A stretch of DNA of 64,000 bases from Sinomicrobium kalidii (GTDB lineage Bacteria; Bacteroidota; Bacteroidia; Flavobacteriales; Flavobacteriaceae). This document shows, one piece after another, positions 20,036-30,200 of the stretch (its first letter is position 1; each line of letters opens with the position of its first letter). The notes below the pieces were generated by a model. The model worked only from the letters and a program-made list of their open reading frames with translations, did no database searches and was not told where the DNA came from. Made by a program: the position numbers and the translations under genes. The stretch spans positions 2,480,001 through 2,544,000 of the forward strand of contig NZ_CP089211.1 of assembly GCF_021183825.1 (NCBI RefSeq). The letters run 5' to 3'.

Positions 20036-20081
20036 CATTCAGCTATAGAGAAAACAAGATCAAAAAATAAAAAGACAGAAC

Positions 20082-21275
20082 ATGAACCATACAAATCAGG
20101 CCAGGGAAAGCAGAAAGATAGAAAACCATGATACCCTGATGGAAAATTACCGGAAACTTATTGAAAAACCAAATATACCGCTGGAAGACGGTAACGGAAT
20201 TTTTCAGCGTTACAGCAACCCTGTAGTAACCGCTGCCCATGCCCCCGTTTCCTGGCGCTATGATCTTAATGCGACCACCAATCCCTATGGAATGGAGCGG
20301 GTAGGAATTAATTCCGCCTTTAATCCGGGAGCCATAAAATGGAAAGGCAAATACCTGCTCGCTGTCCGGGTGGAGGGAGTAGACCGCAAATCGTTTATTG
20401 CCATTGCCGAAAGTCCTAATGGTATTGACAATTTTGAATTCTGGGAGTATCCCGTAGAACTTCCCGAAACGGATGACCCCGATGTCAACGTTTACGATAT
20501 GCGGCTCACTGCGCATGAAGACGGCTGGATATACGGCATATTCTGTACGGAACGCAAAGACCCGTCCGCTCCCGGAACCGATACGGGTGCCGCAGTGGCC
20601 AATGCAGGCATAGCCAGGACCAAAGACCTGATAAACTGGGAACGCCTGCCCGATCTTATATCCGGTTCCGGTCAACAGCGCAATGTAGTACTCCACCCCG
20701 AGTTTGTCAATGGTAAATATGCCCTGTACACGCGCCCCCAGGACGGTTTTATTGAAGTGGGGAACGGTGGCGGAATAGGCCTGGGTTATGTAAGGGACAT
20801 CACCAATCCCGTGGTGGAAAATGAAAAGATCATACAGGAAAAAGTTTATCACACGGTGTATGAACTGAAGAATGGCCTTGGTCCGGCACCTTTGAAGACG
20901 AAAGAGGGCTGGCTGCATCTTGCCCACGGGGTTCGGAATACGGCAGCCGGGCTCCGCTATACCCTCTATATGTTTATGACCGATCTGGATGATATTTCAA
21001 GGGTCATTTATCAGCCCGGAGGTTATTTCATGGCCCCGGATCACCGGGAAATAACCGGGGATGTGTCCAACGTACTGTTCAGCAATGGCTGGGTCATGGA
21101 AGATGACGGACGGGTGTTCATCTATTACGCATCTTCCGATACACGCTGTCATGTAGCCACTTCTCATATCGATCAGTTACTGGATTACGTGAAAAACACA
21201 CCGCAGGACAAATTTACTTCGGCCGGATCGGTACGCACCATTGTAGCGCAGATCAACCGGAACAAAGCGTTGTAG
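20082..21275 (+). CDS. GH130 4-O-beta-D-mannosyl-D-glucose phosphorylase
   Basis: A 397-residue cytoplasmic GH130 protein without signal peptide. Family motifs include GINSAFNPGAIKWKGKYLLAVRVEG, VYDMRLT (Asp139, matching the catalytic Asp of the B. fragilis enzyme), QRNVVLHPEFVNGKYALYTRPQDGF and LHLAHGVRNTAAGLRY. These fit the subgroup that phosphorolyses mannosyl-beta-1,4-glucose to mannose-1-phosphate and glucose. The next gene, only 14 bases downstream, is a cellobiose 2-epimerase-type enzyme that would supply this substrate from mannobiose. Position and motifs together make this specificity likely over the mannobiose or manno-oligosaccharide phosphorylase subgroups. Confidence 0.9.
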   Translation: MNHTNQARESRKIENHDTLMENYRKLIEKPNIPLEDGNGIFQRYSNPVVTAAHAPVSWRYDLNATTNPYGMERVGINSAFNPGAIKWKGKYLLAVRVEGVDRKSFIAIAESPNGIDNFEFWEYPVELPETDDPDVNVYDMRLTAHEDGWIYGIFCTERKDPSAPGTDTGAAVANAGIARTKDLINWERLPDLISGSGQQRNVVLHPEFVNGKYALYTRPQDGFIEVGNGGGIGLGYVRDITNPVVENEKIIQEKVYHTVYELKNGLGPAPLKTKEGWLHLAHGVRNTAAGLRYTLYMFMTDLDDISRVIYQPGGYFMAPDHREITGDVSNVLFSNGWVMEDDGRVFIYYASSDTRCHVATSHIDQLLDYVKNTPQDKFTSAGSVRTIVAQINRNKAL

Positions 21276-21289
21276 TAAATAACAGGCCC

Positions 21290-22501
21290 ATGTTGTCGAC
21301 TTCGCTGAAAAAACAGTTTCGGGAAGAACTGGAACAAATTATAGCATACTGGAAGACCTATGCCGTAGATAAGAAAAACGGGGGTTTTGCCGGGCAAAGG
21401 GATCATTACAATCGTCTTGTCCCTGGCGCTCCGAAGGGAATTATACTCAATACAAGGATATTATGGACATTCTCCGCAGTTTCCCGTTTTTACAATACGA
21501 AAACCCTGAAATTCTACTGTGACAGGGCCTATGATTATATCGGAAGATATTTCAGGGATATACACAACGGCGGGGTTTACTGGATGGTCGGTACACAAGG
21601 AAACCCCCTGAATAAACGCAAGCAGGTCTATGCCCAGGCCTTTGCCGTCTATGCTTTGTCGGAATATGCGCTGTACAGCGAAAGGGATGAACCCCGGCAA
21701 TGGGCATTGGAATTGTTCCGTCTTATCGAAACGCATTCCCGGGACAGGGAAAGAGGCGGATATATCGAGGCTTTTGCCGAAGACTGGTCTCCCCTGGAAG
21801 ATATGCGCCTGAGCGATAAGGACGAGAATACGGCCAAGACCATGAATACGCATTTACACCTGCTCGAAGCCTATACCACCCTGTACAGGTTGAGCGGGGA
21901 ACCGGAAGTAAAAAAATCACTTGAAGATCTCTTGAAACTGTTTTTTGACCGTTTTCTCGGAACAGACGGGCACTTTGTGCTGTTTTTTGATGAGGATTGG
22001 AATCCGGAGGGTGCCAAAGTTTCGTTCGGACATGATATTGAAGCGGCCTGGCTGCTGGCAGAAGCTGCGAAAGTACTCGAAGATGAAGTCTGGATAACCG
22101 CAACCCGGAAAGCAGCCCTTAAAGTTGCGGATACATTCCTTGCCGAGGCTTGTGACAGTAATTTCGGGGTCAATAACGAGATGGATACACATTCCGGAGA
22201 AACGGATACGGACAGGCACTGGTGGCCGCATGCCGAAGCTATGGCGGGCCTGTATTATGCTTGTATGATTTCGGGAGATATTTCCTACTGCCGGGCGATG
22301 GAAAAAATATGGGAGTACACCCGGAAATATCTTATCGACCGCGAAAACGGGGAATGGTTTTTCCGGACAGATCACAAAGGGGTCCCGTATACGGATGAAA
22401 ACAAGATCGGCCCCTGGAAATGCCCGTATCACAACAGCAGGGCCTTTATACAACTATTGACATGGTCGGGGAATCCTCCCGTAAGATTACAGGATGTATG
22501 A
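21290..22501 (+). CDS. Cellobiose/mannobiose 2-epimerase (AGE family)
   Basis: 403 residues, cytoplasmic, (alpha/alpha)6 barrel of the N-acylglucosamine 2-epimerase family. Recognisable conserved segments are GGFAGQRDHYN, KGIILNTRILWTFS, YAQAFAVYALSEY, NTHLHLLEAYTTLYR, SFGHDIEAAWLL and RHWWPHAEAMAG; the histidines of the last three form the catalytic set in this family. It converts the reducing-end mannose of beta-1,4-mannobiose to glucose, giving the GH130 substrate made upstream in the pathway. It is the last gene of the mannan operon, 14 bases after GH130. Simple GlcNAc epimerase activity is an alternative but does not fit the neighbours. Confidence 0.88.
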   Translation: MLSTSLKKQFREELEQIIAYWKTYAVDKKNGGFAGQRDHYNRLVPGAPKGIILNTRILWTFSAVSRFYNTKTLKFYCDRAYDYIGRYFRDIHNGGVYWMVGTQGNPLNKRKQVYAQAFAVYALSEYALYSERDEPRQWALELFRLIETHSRDRERGGYIEAFAEDWSPLEDMRLSDKDENTAKTMNTHLHLLEAYTTLYRLSGEPEVKKSLEDLLKLFFDRFLGTDGHFVLFFDEDWNPEGAKVSFGHDIEAAWLLAEAAKVLEDEVWITATRKAALKVADTFLAEACDSNFGVNNEMDTHSGETDTDRHWWPHAEAMAGLYYACMISGDISYCRAMEKIWEYTRKYLIDRENGEWFFRTDHKGVPYTDENKIGPWKCPYHNSRAFIQLLTWSGNPPVRLQDV

Positions 22502-22798
22502 CACAGGACGCTAAAACAGGATTAAATTCAATGAGTCCCCCTCAAAACTTGTGAGATTTGACTCCCTAAGCGGGATTTATGCTCCGATGCCTGCACCGGG
22601 AATGAATTTATGGTCTTTTGTTTAAATTAACGTGAATAATGTTTAAACGTTGAGGATCAAAAGCATTTCAAAATGATTATATGGACAAGGGGTACTACGC
22701 CTGTTCTTAAGTCCAAGTCTAAAATCTGATATCTCACATCTCATATCTAAAAATAATTATATCCTAAAGAAGACAGTCTCTTAAACACTTACTTACGG
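22502..22798. other. Intergenic region between convergent operons
   Basis: 297 bases between the ends of the mannan operon and rhaM. I see no gene and no clear intrinsic terminator. Near 22712-22755 there are short degenerate repeats (ATCTGATATCTCACATCTCATATCT-like), resembling the low-complexity intergenic repeats common in Flavobacteriaceae. Confidence 0.35.
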
Positions 22799-23113
22799 TT
22801 ATTCCAGTGTAAACATATGTTCCAGGTTTACGGTAAGTGGGGAGTTGTCCTCGTTGGTTTCCATAATGTCGGCCATAAATGTCCACCATTTTTTCATGAC
22901 CGGATGATCGGGCAAGGCATCCACGGTGTTATCGTCCGTAACTTTCATGGATGCAAAAAGGATACCGGTCCCTTCGTCCAGAAAAATATGATAGTCCCTT
23001 ATTCCGGAATCTTCCAGCAGGGATTTGAGTTCCGGCCAAATTTCGTCATGTCTTTTCCTGTAGGCATTGCGTTGCCCTTTTTTCAGGAACATTTTAAAAG
23101 CTAAGGTTTTCAT
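22799..23113 (-). CDS. rhaM: L-rhamnose mutarotase
   Basis: 104 residues, full family length. RhaM interconverts alpha and beta anomers of L-rhamnose, supplying the form used by the isomerase. Family features are AFKMFLKKGQRNAYRKRHDEIWPEL (His22 of KRHDE is the expected catalytic residue), IRDYHIFLDEGTGILFASMKV and the tryptophan pair in HPVMKKWWTFMADIM. It is the last gene of the minus-strand susC-susD-GH31 run, 79 bases after GH31. That places a cytoplasmic rhamnose enzyme in the uptake operon, about 33 kb from the other rhamnose genes, and links the two clusters functionally. Confidence 0.93.
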   Translation of the reverse strand: MKTLAFKMFLKKGQRNAYRKRHDEIWPELKSLLEDSGIRDYHIFLDEGTGILFASMKVTDDNTVDALPDHPVMKKWWTFMADIMETNEDNSPLTVNLEHMFTLE

Positions 23114-23192
23114 AAACTCGGGTTTTGATGGAAGGCGGACAACCGGAATACAACCCGGTTATTTGCCGTTGACCACGGCGGTCATTGGAAAG

Positions 23193-25616
23193 TTATTTAA
23201 TAATGATACGAATGTCCCTGTTACTTTTGACATCGGGTAACACCGTGAGCACCTTCTTTTCTTCGTCATATTGCACCGGCGATTTTTTTCCGTTTGTTTC
23301 CACAGAGGCAGGTTTTTTGTCGATATGTACGCTCACTTTATAGGACCGTTTCGGCACCTTGTATTTTCCTTTAGGGGTCTTGATGTTTATAGCTACAGTT
23401 TTCTCATTGCGAATACTGCTGATATGCGTTATGGCATATTCTCCTTTTTGATAGTCTGTGCTTGTTCCGTCATCGTCATAGAGGTCGAAGGAAGAGGTCT
23501 CGTGCGGATAAATATCCAGGTTGATGGTGTCGATCGTTTCTTCACCGATGTAGTTAACAGCTTTTTGCGAGGGGATAATAGCTCCTTGCTTTACAAATAT
23601 CGGCATTTCATCGAGCGGGCAAACCACGTTGAGGTATTGTTTCCCGGTGTAGGTTTCCCCGGTCCGGAAGTCGGTCCAGTTCCCTTCGGGAAGGTAGACT
23701 ACCCTGGTCCTGGCCCCTTTTGTGGTTACCGGGCAAACCATCAGGCTTTCGCCCAGCAGGTATTGATCGGTAATATTGTAAACATTCGGATCGTTCTGGT
23801 AATGAAGTACGAGGGCACGCATAAGCGGGATGCCTTTCGTGTACATTTCATAAGCGTTGCTGTACAGATAAGGCAGCAGACTGTACCGCAGTTTGGTGTA
23901 TTTCCTGAAAATATTGAGTGCTTCCTCACCGTAGTTCCACGGTTCTTTATAAGTAGGGTGATCCATACCGAAAAGATGGGCAACGGAACTCATCAGGCCG
24001 AATTGTGTCCAGCGGATGTAAAGTTCCGGGTCGGCATCGTGTTCAAAGCCTCCCATGCAGTGCGCCCAGTAGCCCACACCGGAAAGCCCGATATTGAGCC
24101 CGGCCTTGATTACGGGTTCAAAGTACTGCCATTCGCTGGGCCAGTCGCCGGCAAAGATGAAGGGATAGCGCTGTATCCCGGCATAGCCTTCGCGGGTATG
24201 ATTCATACCTCTCATGTTATTCAGTTCGGCAAATTTTTCATAGGGAGCTCTGGCATAGGCAATAGGGAAGACGTTGTGCAGTTTTTTTACATTTTCTCCT
24301 TTTGGGCCTGTTTTATTGCTTTCGTTGGCCTTGCGGCCAAAGGCACTGCCTTCATCGGTCTTGAAGAACATGGCCCCGATTCCGGCCACCCGCATGGCCC
24401 CGTTTTCCCACCACCAGTCTACCGATTCCGGGTCGAAAAAGTTCACAAACTCCCCGGGATTTCCGTTCTCCGGGTAGGTGTGGCCTTTTTCACGCGCCTG
24501 GTCCAGCAGGTTCAGTTTGTTGCCGTTGTCAAAGCGGGGCCTTACGTGGAGGCCTACCATGTTGAGGTTTTGTGCGTAGAGGCTGTCGAACATGGCTTCG
24601 GGATTTTTAAAGGTTTCCCGCCATTCGAAAGTTGTGGCACCGCTCCCGCCGTTCTTTCCGAAGATCCTCCAGGTAGAATCGAGATGAAGGATATCGAGCG
24701 GAATATTCAGTTCGCGGAACTTTTTAACCAGGGCCACCGGGTAATGGTCCGAAGTGAGCGCTTCATGCCCCCAGGTGCCGCCGCTGTAGGTACCCACGTG
24801 AAGTCCCAGCCCGAAATACGGCAGTAGCGGCGATTTTCCTGTAACGGAGGTGTATTTGTCCAGGATGGAGGGAAAGTCCGGCCCGTACATAAAATAGTAA
24901 TCGAGTTCGCCGTTTTCCGCCCGGAAACTGTATGCCTTGTCAGAACCCGAGCCCATGTCCCAGGTCGTGGGCCAGGCCGTATGGAAAAAGATCCCGTAGC
25001 CTTTGGTGCTCATAAAGAATGGTACGGGCGAATAGTTGGCTTCCAGCACATTATATGCGCCTACAATGTGTGGTCTTCCGAGCCCTCTTCCGACGTTAAG
25101 CGTAACTTCTTTCCCCCTGCGGTCCAGAACATCCATGCGTTCACCGAAACCGAAGAAATGTTCTCCGGGGAACAGTTTTTTTGTCGATCCCACGGTATTC
25201 CCGCGGGAAAAACCTCCTTTGATACCTTCTACATCCTCGGAGGACAGGATGTTCCCGGCGGTATCGTAAATGTCGAGTTGAAAGGGGCGTTTTTGTACTT
25301 TCAGGATAAGCTTTGCGGTTTTTAATACAAATTGATCGTCCTCTTCTGCGATTTCCACATCTGTTCCCGGCCAGTCGTAGCGGGAAACCATCCAGGGTTC
25401 GTTTTCTTCGAATTCCCGGTTCCAGCTGGTCCGTATTCTTATAATACCGTCCGTGCAGAATTCGAGTTGTACATCGGCATTGGTATTGGAGAAAAGAACG
25501 GTATTGTTGTTGTGTTTTACTGTCCGGACTTTCCCGACCCCGGTCTGGGCGAAGGAAAAGGGTTGTATCGCACTGTAAAAAAGCAGGAAAAGAAAAAACT
25601 TTGTGAATGCGTTCAT
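23193..25616 (-). CDS. GH31 alpha-glycosidase, exported, specificity unknown
   Basis: 807 residues with a signal peptide ending SFAQ. GH31 retaining alpha-glycosidase fold: N-terminal beta-sandwich (about 28-250), catalytic barrel (about 260-590), C-terminal beta-sandwiches. The nucleophile is Asp421 in FFKTDEGSAFG, where most GH31 enzymes have KTDFGE, and the acid/base is Asp491 in FIFAGDWPSEW. The loop after the nucleophile is long and charged (RKANESNKTGPKG). GH31 includes alpha-glucosidases, alpha-xylosidases and alpha-galactosidases; the changed KTDEGS motif argues against a plain alpha-xylosidase but does not define the substrate. It sits between susD (105 bases upstream) and rhaM in a rhamnose-linked operon, so it probably trims side chains of imported pectic fragments. 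Confidence 0.87.
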   Translation of the reverse strand: MNAFTKFFLFLLFYSAIQPFSFAQTGVGKVRTVKHNNNTVLFSNTNADVQLEFCTDGIIRIRTSWNREFEENEPWMVSRYDWPGTDVEIAEEDDQFVLKTAKLILKVQKRPFQLDIYDTAGNILSSEDVEGIKGGFSRGNTVGSTKKLFPGEHFFGFGERMDVLDRRGKEVTLNVGRGLGRPHIVGAYNVLEANYSPVPFFMSTKGYGIFFHTAWPTTWDMGSGSDKAYSFRAENGELDYYFMYGPDFPSILDKYTSVTGKSPLLPYFGLGLHVGTYSGGTWGHEALTSDHYPVALVKKFRELNIPLDILHLDSTWRIFGKNGGSGATTFEWRETFKNPEAMFDSLYAQNLNMVGLHVRPRFDNGNKLNLLDQAREKGHTYPENGNPGEFVNFFDPESVDWWWENGAMRVAGIGAMFFKTDEGSAFGRKANESNKTGPKGENVKKLHNVFPIAYARAPYEKFAELNNMRGMNHTREGYAGIQRYPFIFAGDWPSEWQYFEPVIKAGLNIGLSGVGYWAHCMGGFEHDADPELYIRWTQFGLMSSVAHLFGMDHPTYKEPWNYGEEALNIFRKYTKLRYSLLPYLYSNAYEMYTKGIPLMRALVLHYQNDPNVYNITDQYLLGESLMVCPVTTKGARTRVVYLPEGNWTDFRTGETYTGKQYLNVVCPLDEMPIFVKQGAIIPSQKAVNYIGEETIDTINLDIYPHETSSFDLYDDDGTSTDYQKGEYAITHISSIRNEKTVAINIKTPKGKYKVPKRSYKVSVHIDKKPASVETNGKKSPVQYDEEKKVLTVLPDVKSNRDIRIIIK

Positions 25617-25721
25617 TGTAGTTGTTGTGTGTGTTTTCAGGTTATTTCAGAACTGCAAAGAACATCAGGCATACACTTTTTCCACCCCGATGCTCTTTGC
25701 AATTTACTTATAAAATTGATT

Positions 25722-27251
25722 TTAATACCCGGGATTCTGTTCATAAAGCCCCGGTGTTGAGAGTAATTCCTGCAGCGGAATGGGGTACAACAGCGAATTT
25801 TCATCGATGTTGTTAACGCTGTTCTCGTTATCCACTTCAGATTTCCAGGCGTTCATAATGCTTACGGCATTCCCGGAACGGTAGAGGTCGAACCAACGTG
25901 TACCTTCGGAGAAGAATTCCTTTCTCCGTTCGGCAAACAATTCCTCCAGGGTGACATTGGACGCATCACGTGCCAGTCCGGCCCTTTCCCTGACGTCATT
26001 GACAATCTTATCCACATCGGCCTGGGTACCGCCACCGCCGTGGAGCGTACATTCGGCCATGAGGAACAGCACATCGGTATAACGCAGCACTATAAAATCC
26101 ACGCCCCAGTCCGTACGGCCGTCCCCGTAACGGGAATCGTCGGCATATTTGATAAATATCGGTTCGTTGTAAAATCCTTCATGCCTTCCGGAGTCTACGG
26201 AGAACGTATCTACAATGCCGAATTGCGCCCTTTCGTCTTCCGGGGCGAACTTTTGGCGAAATTCGCTCGAAATCGGTCTTCGTTCCAGGGCACCCTGGTC
26301 GGATAATCCGAAAGATGCAAAATATTGGTCACTGGTCACTTCAACAGGGAAATTGCCTCCCACGCCGTCGCCGGTATTGCTTCCGTAGGGAATAACCAGT
26401 ATATTTTCCTTGTTGACAGTTCCTTCTACCCTGAAGATACTGTCGTAAGAAGATTCAAAGCCATATTGCCCGCTGTTTTTGATGTCGTTTAACTGCTGAT
26501 AGGCCTGGTCCCATTCGTTGAGATCGAGTCCCGGTCCATCGATACCGTAGTCGGGGCTTGAGCGGGTCATATGTACCAGGGCCAGGATACCTTTGGCGCC
26601 GTAGCGGGTGATCCGGCCGTATTCGGAACCTTCGTAGGTCTCCGGTAAGTTCTCAATGGCAAATTGAAGGTCGGAGATGATAAGGTCGTATATATCGCTT
26701 ACCGGCGACCGTCCTATTTCAGAAGCTTCCTGAGGGGTTACCGTTCTGTCCAGCAAAGGCACTTTTCCGAACCAGCGGACGAGATCAAAATAGCAAAAGG
26801 CCCTTAAAAACCGGGCCTCGGCCCGCATTAAGGTCCTGTCGTTCTCAAGAGGGATAATTTCCCCGTTTTCGTCCAGCTTTTCCAGTAATTGGTTGGCCTT
26901 GTATATGGCGTTGAAATTGGTAGTATAGGCCTCTTCTATATAGGCGTTGGAGTTAATGGAAGTGAAAAAATTGTTGATCCCTTCCCATGTTCTGGAGGCC
27001 TGCGTTGTAGCATACAGGTTATCTGACCGGGTTTCGCTGAGGTTCAGTATCCTGTTGGCATACCCGTAAGTGCCCGACCCGTGGAAGGTCAGTGAATATG
27101 TGGCGTTCCTGGCCTGTATAAAATCATTTTCCGTGGCGTAGAAATTTTCGGTGGTCCCCGATGAAAGGGGCACCTGGTCCAGGTCCTTTTCACAGGAAGT
27201 CAAAAGGACGAGTGCCAGACACGGGATTAGTATGGATTTATAGCGTATCAT
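25722..27251 (-). CDS. susD: SusD/RagB family glycan-binding lipoprotein
   Basis: 509 residues, surface lipoprotein with lipobox LLTSC (Cys20). SusD-like proteins bind oligosaccharides at the cell surface and close over their SusC partner like a lid. Supporting motifs are the N-terminal TENFYATENDFIQARNATYS, ANQLLEKLDENG, RAEARFLRAFCYFDLVRWFGKVPLLDRTV and the C-terminal ERRKEFFSEGTRWFDLYRSG followed by YPIPLQELLSTPGLYEQNPGY, all typical. The gene starts 15 bases after susC ends, so the two are co-transcribed. Substrate is inferred as rhamnogalacturonan fragments from the neighbouring enzymes. Confidence 0.96.
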   Translation of the reverse strand: MIRYKSILIPCLALVLLTSCEKDLDQVPLSSGTTENFYATENDFIQARNATYSLTFHGSGTYGYANRILNLSETRSDNLYATTQASRTWEGINNFFTSINSNAYIEEAYTTNFNAIYKANQLLEKLDENGEIIPLENDRTLMRAEARFLRAFCYFDLVRWFGKVPLLDRTVTPQEASEIGRSPVSDIYDLIISDLQFAIENLPETYEGSEYGRITRYGAKGILALVHMTRSSPDYGIDGPGLDLNEWDQAYQQLNDIKNSGQYGFESSYDSIFRVEGTVNKENILVIPYGSNTGDGVGGNFPVEVTSDQYFASFGLSDQGALERRPISSEFRQKFAPEDERAQFGIVDTFSVDSGRHEGFYNEPIFIKYADDSRYGDGRTDWGVDFIVLRYTDVLFLMAECTLHGGGGTQADVDKIVNDVRERAGLARDASNVTLEELFAERRKEFFSEGTRWFDLYRSGNAVSIMNAWKSEVDNENSVNNIDENSLLYPIPLQELLSTPGLYEQNPGY

Positions 27252-27266
27252 AATGTGAGGAGTTTT

Positions 27267-30200
27267 TTAGTTAAAGGTTACATTAAGTCCGAGTATCAGT
27301 GATTTGGCAAGCGGAGCCCCGCCGTAATCCGCCGGAACGGGATACCTGCTGTCGCTGCTGGCAGGGGCGTTGGCAGCTTCGGGGTTGTACCCGCCGTCAT
27401 ATTTGTCCCAGTAAAACCAGTTTTCGGCCGTAACATAAATCCGGGCATTATCTATTTTCTGGGCTTTAATGGCGTCAGTGAGATTATAGCCGAAGGTAAT
27501 GTTACGGATACTCAGGTAGTCTGATTTGTAGAGCCAGTCGGTATTGGCCACATAACCGAAATTGGTTTTCCAGTTCCCCCGTTTTGCGGGGTCTACGTCC
27601 AGATGATTTTCTCCGGAAGACATCCCGGTACGGTTGATGGCCCTTCCGAGCAATCCGTACACATGTCCGCCGTTTTGGCCTTGTACAAGGACATTGAGAT
27701 CGAAGTTTTTATACTTGAAATTGTTCGTTATTCCCCAGACATATTTCGGAAACGGATTCCCTGCGTCCACACGATCCTCTTCGTTAATGACCCCGTCGTC
27801 GTTCTGGTCCACATATTTGGGGTCGCCTGCCACAGGGGCTCCTCCGCCATAAGTAGCGGCATTGTTGGCTACGTCTTCCTCGCTGAGCACCCCGTCCTGT
27901 TTAATAGTGTGAATGGTGTACATGGGCTTGCCCACTTCCAGAATGATAAAGGGTATGGAACTGTAACCCGAAGATATTTCTATCCTGTCCTGGTCCGGTC
28001 CGAGGGCAAGGACCTCGTTCGCGTTGTGGCTGATGTTAAAGGAGGTGTTCCAGCTAAAGTCACCGGTAAGGTTATAACTGGTAATTTCGGCTTCCCAACC
28101 CTTGTTCAGTACTTCACCTACGTTGGCCAGGTAACTTGTAAATCCGGAAGCTGCGGGAGCCGGGACCTGTAACAGCAGATCGCTGTTTACTTTCCGGTAG
28201 TAGTCCAGTGATGCGACGATCCTGTTGTCGAGGAACCCGAAATCCAGCCCGATGTTGGTACTTCTGGACTCTTCCCAGTGCAGGGAAGGATTGGGAATGG
28301 AGGCCACCCCCTGTCCGAGGGCTGTATTTTGTCCGAGGAAATAATTGTAAGTGCCCAAAGTAGAATACCAGGCGTAGTTACCTATGTTGTTACTCCCGTT
28401 TATCCCGTAGCTGGCACGTAATTTGAGTTCGCTCAGCCAGGAAATATCCTGCATGAATTCTTCCTGGGAAATCCGCCATCCGCCGGAGACGGATGGAAAT
28501 ACTCCCCACCGGGAATCGGGCCCGAACTTGGAGGAACCGTCCCATCGGATACTGGCCGAAAGCATATATTTTTCCATGAAATCATACTGGGCCCTCCCGA
28601 AATAGGAGATCAGTACGTTCCTGGATGAACTTGTACTCCCCGTAGAACCGCTCGGGAGGGTTTCTATGGTGGAATTGTTATACCTGTTCCCGGAGGATAG
28701 TCCGGATGAAGTGATCTGGTACCTGTTATAGGAATGCCCCAGCGTTACGGACAGGTTGTGTTTGTCATTGAATGTATTGGTATAGTTCAGCGTATTTTCG
28801 TTTACGATATTCTGTCTCCTGTAGGTTCCGAATCCACCCCTTATACTCTCCAGAACATCATTGGGCCGGTAGGTCTCGGAAGTGTTATCTGCATTGTCGA
28901 AGTTTACCGAACTCCTGAGGGTAAGCCCTTCCATGACATCGTAACTCACATATGATGAAATGAGTGTTCTGAACATGGTGTACTTCCCTTTCCGGTACAA
29001 TCGCGGAAGGGGATCGGTATTGCTGCTCCCCCAGTCATAGCGCACCGTGTATTTTTGCCCGCTTTCATTTGTAGAACTTTCCTGTATGGGTGTGGTGGAA
29101 ATGGCTTTGTGGAGTGTATTGTCCTTTCCTTCCACGCCGGGATCGTTCCTGACGGAATAGGTGGGGGCTATGTTAATCCCCATTTTGAGCCTGTCGGAAA
29201 ACTTGATGTCTACATTGGCCCTGGCACTGAACGCTTCGTAATCCGTACCGATGATATAACCTTCGTTATTCTGGTAATTCCCCGAAATGTAATAATTAAT
29301 GGCATCGGTGGCACCCGAGGCGGAAAGCTGGTAATTATGGAAAATGCCTGTGCGGAAGATACGGTCCTGCCAGTCGATGAAATCCAGTCCCGGATGCCCT
29401 TCCATGTCCCATCTCGGGTCGTACATATAGGAGGTGTTGAATTCATCGGCTCCGAGGACTTCCGATTCACGATCGTTAGCGATGAGAAACTGGTTGTAAA
29501 TGTTTCTCCGCTGGTCTACGGATTGTTCCGGGGAAGCGCCGGGCACGCCGGAATTTACCCATTGATTGTCGATCATGACCTTTGACCTTTCAATCCATTC
29601 TTCGGGATTCAGCATGTCTACCCTCTTGGACTCCTTGGAAATACCCGCATACGCATTAAAAGTGAACCTGGCCTCTCCCGTTTTTCCTTTCTTTGTGGTA
29701 ATAAGAACCACCCCGTTAGATGCCCTCGATCCGTAAATGGCTGCTGCTGCTGCATCCTTGAGGATCTCGATGGATTCGATATCATTGGGGTTAATATTGT
29801 CCAGCGGACTTCCGTTGGAGAAGTTCCCGTTCTGGTTCGTCCCTTCCGTATGCAGGGGAAAACCGTCAATAACATACAGCGGTTCGTTCCCTGCGGAGAT
29901 AGATCCCGTACCTCTAATGTTGATACTGAACGGCCTGCCCGGCAAACCGGAGGTCTGTTTCACCCGTACTCCGGCAATCTGGCCGATAAGCCCCTGGTCT
30001 ACTCTCGAAATGGGGCGTTCCACAAAGTTATCGGTCTTTAAGGTTGCAATAGCCCCGGTGGTGGCTACCTTTTTTTGTGTACCGTAGCCTATAACCACCA
30101 CTTCCTCCAGTTGCGAGTTGCTTTCCTGTAAGGTAACGTTTATGGTGGAGGAATTTCCAACGCTTTTTTCCACGTTTTCCATGCCTACATAAGAGAATGT

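Noticed and set aside
22712..22755. Possible CRISPR-like or tandem repeat
   Set aside because: Only a few degenerate short units without spacer regularity; too weak to call an array.
23271..24827. Long open frame (518 codons) antisense to GH31
   Set aside because: It lies wholly inside a clear GH31 gene, its translation has no family motifs, and it reflects codon bias on the opposite strand.
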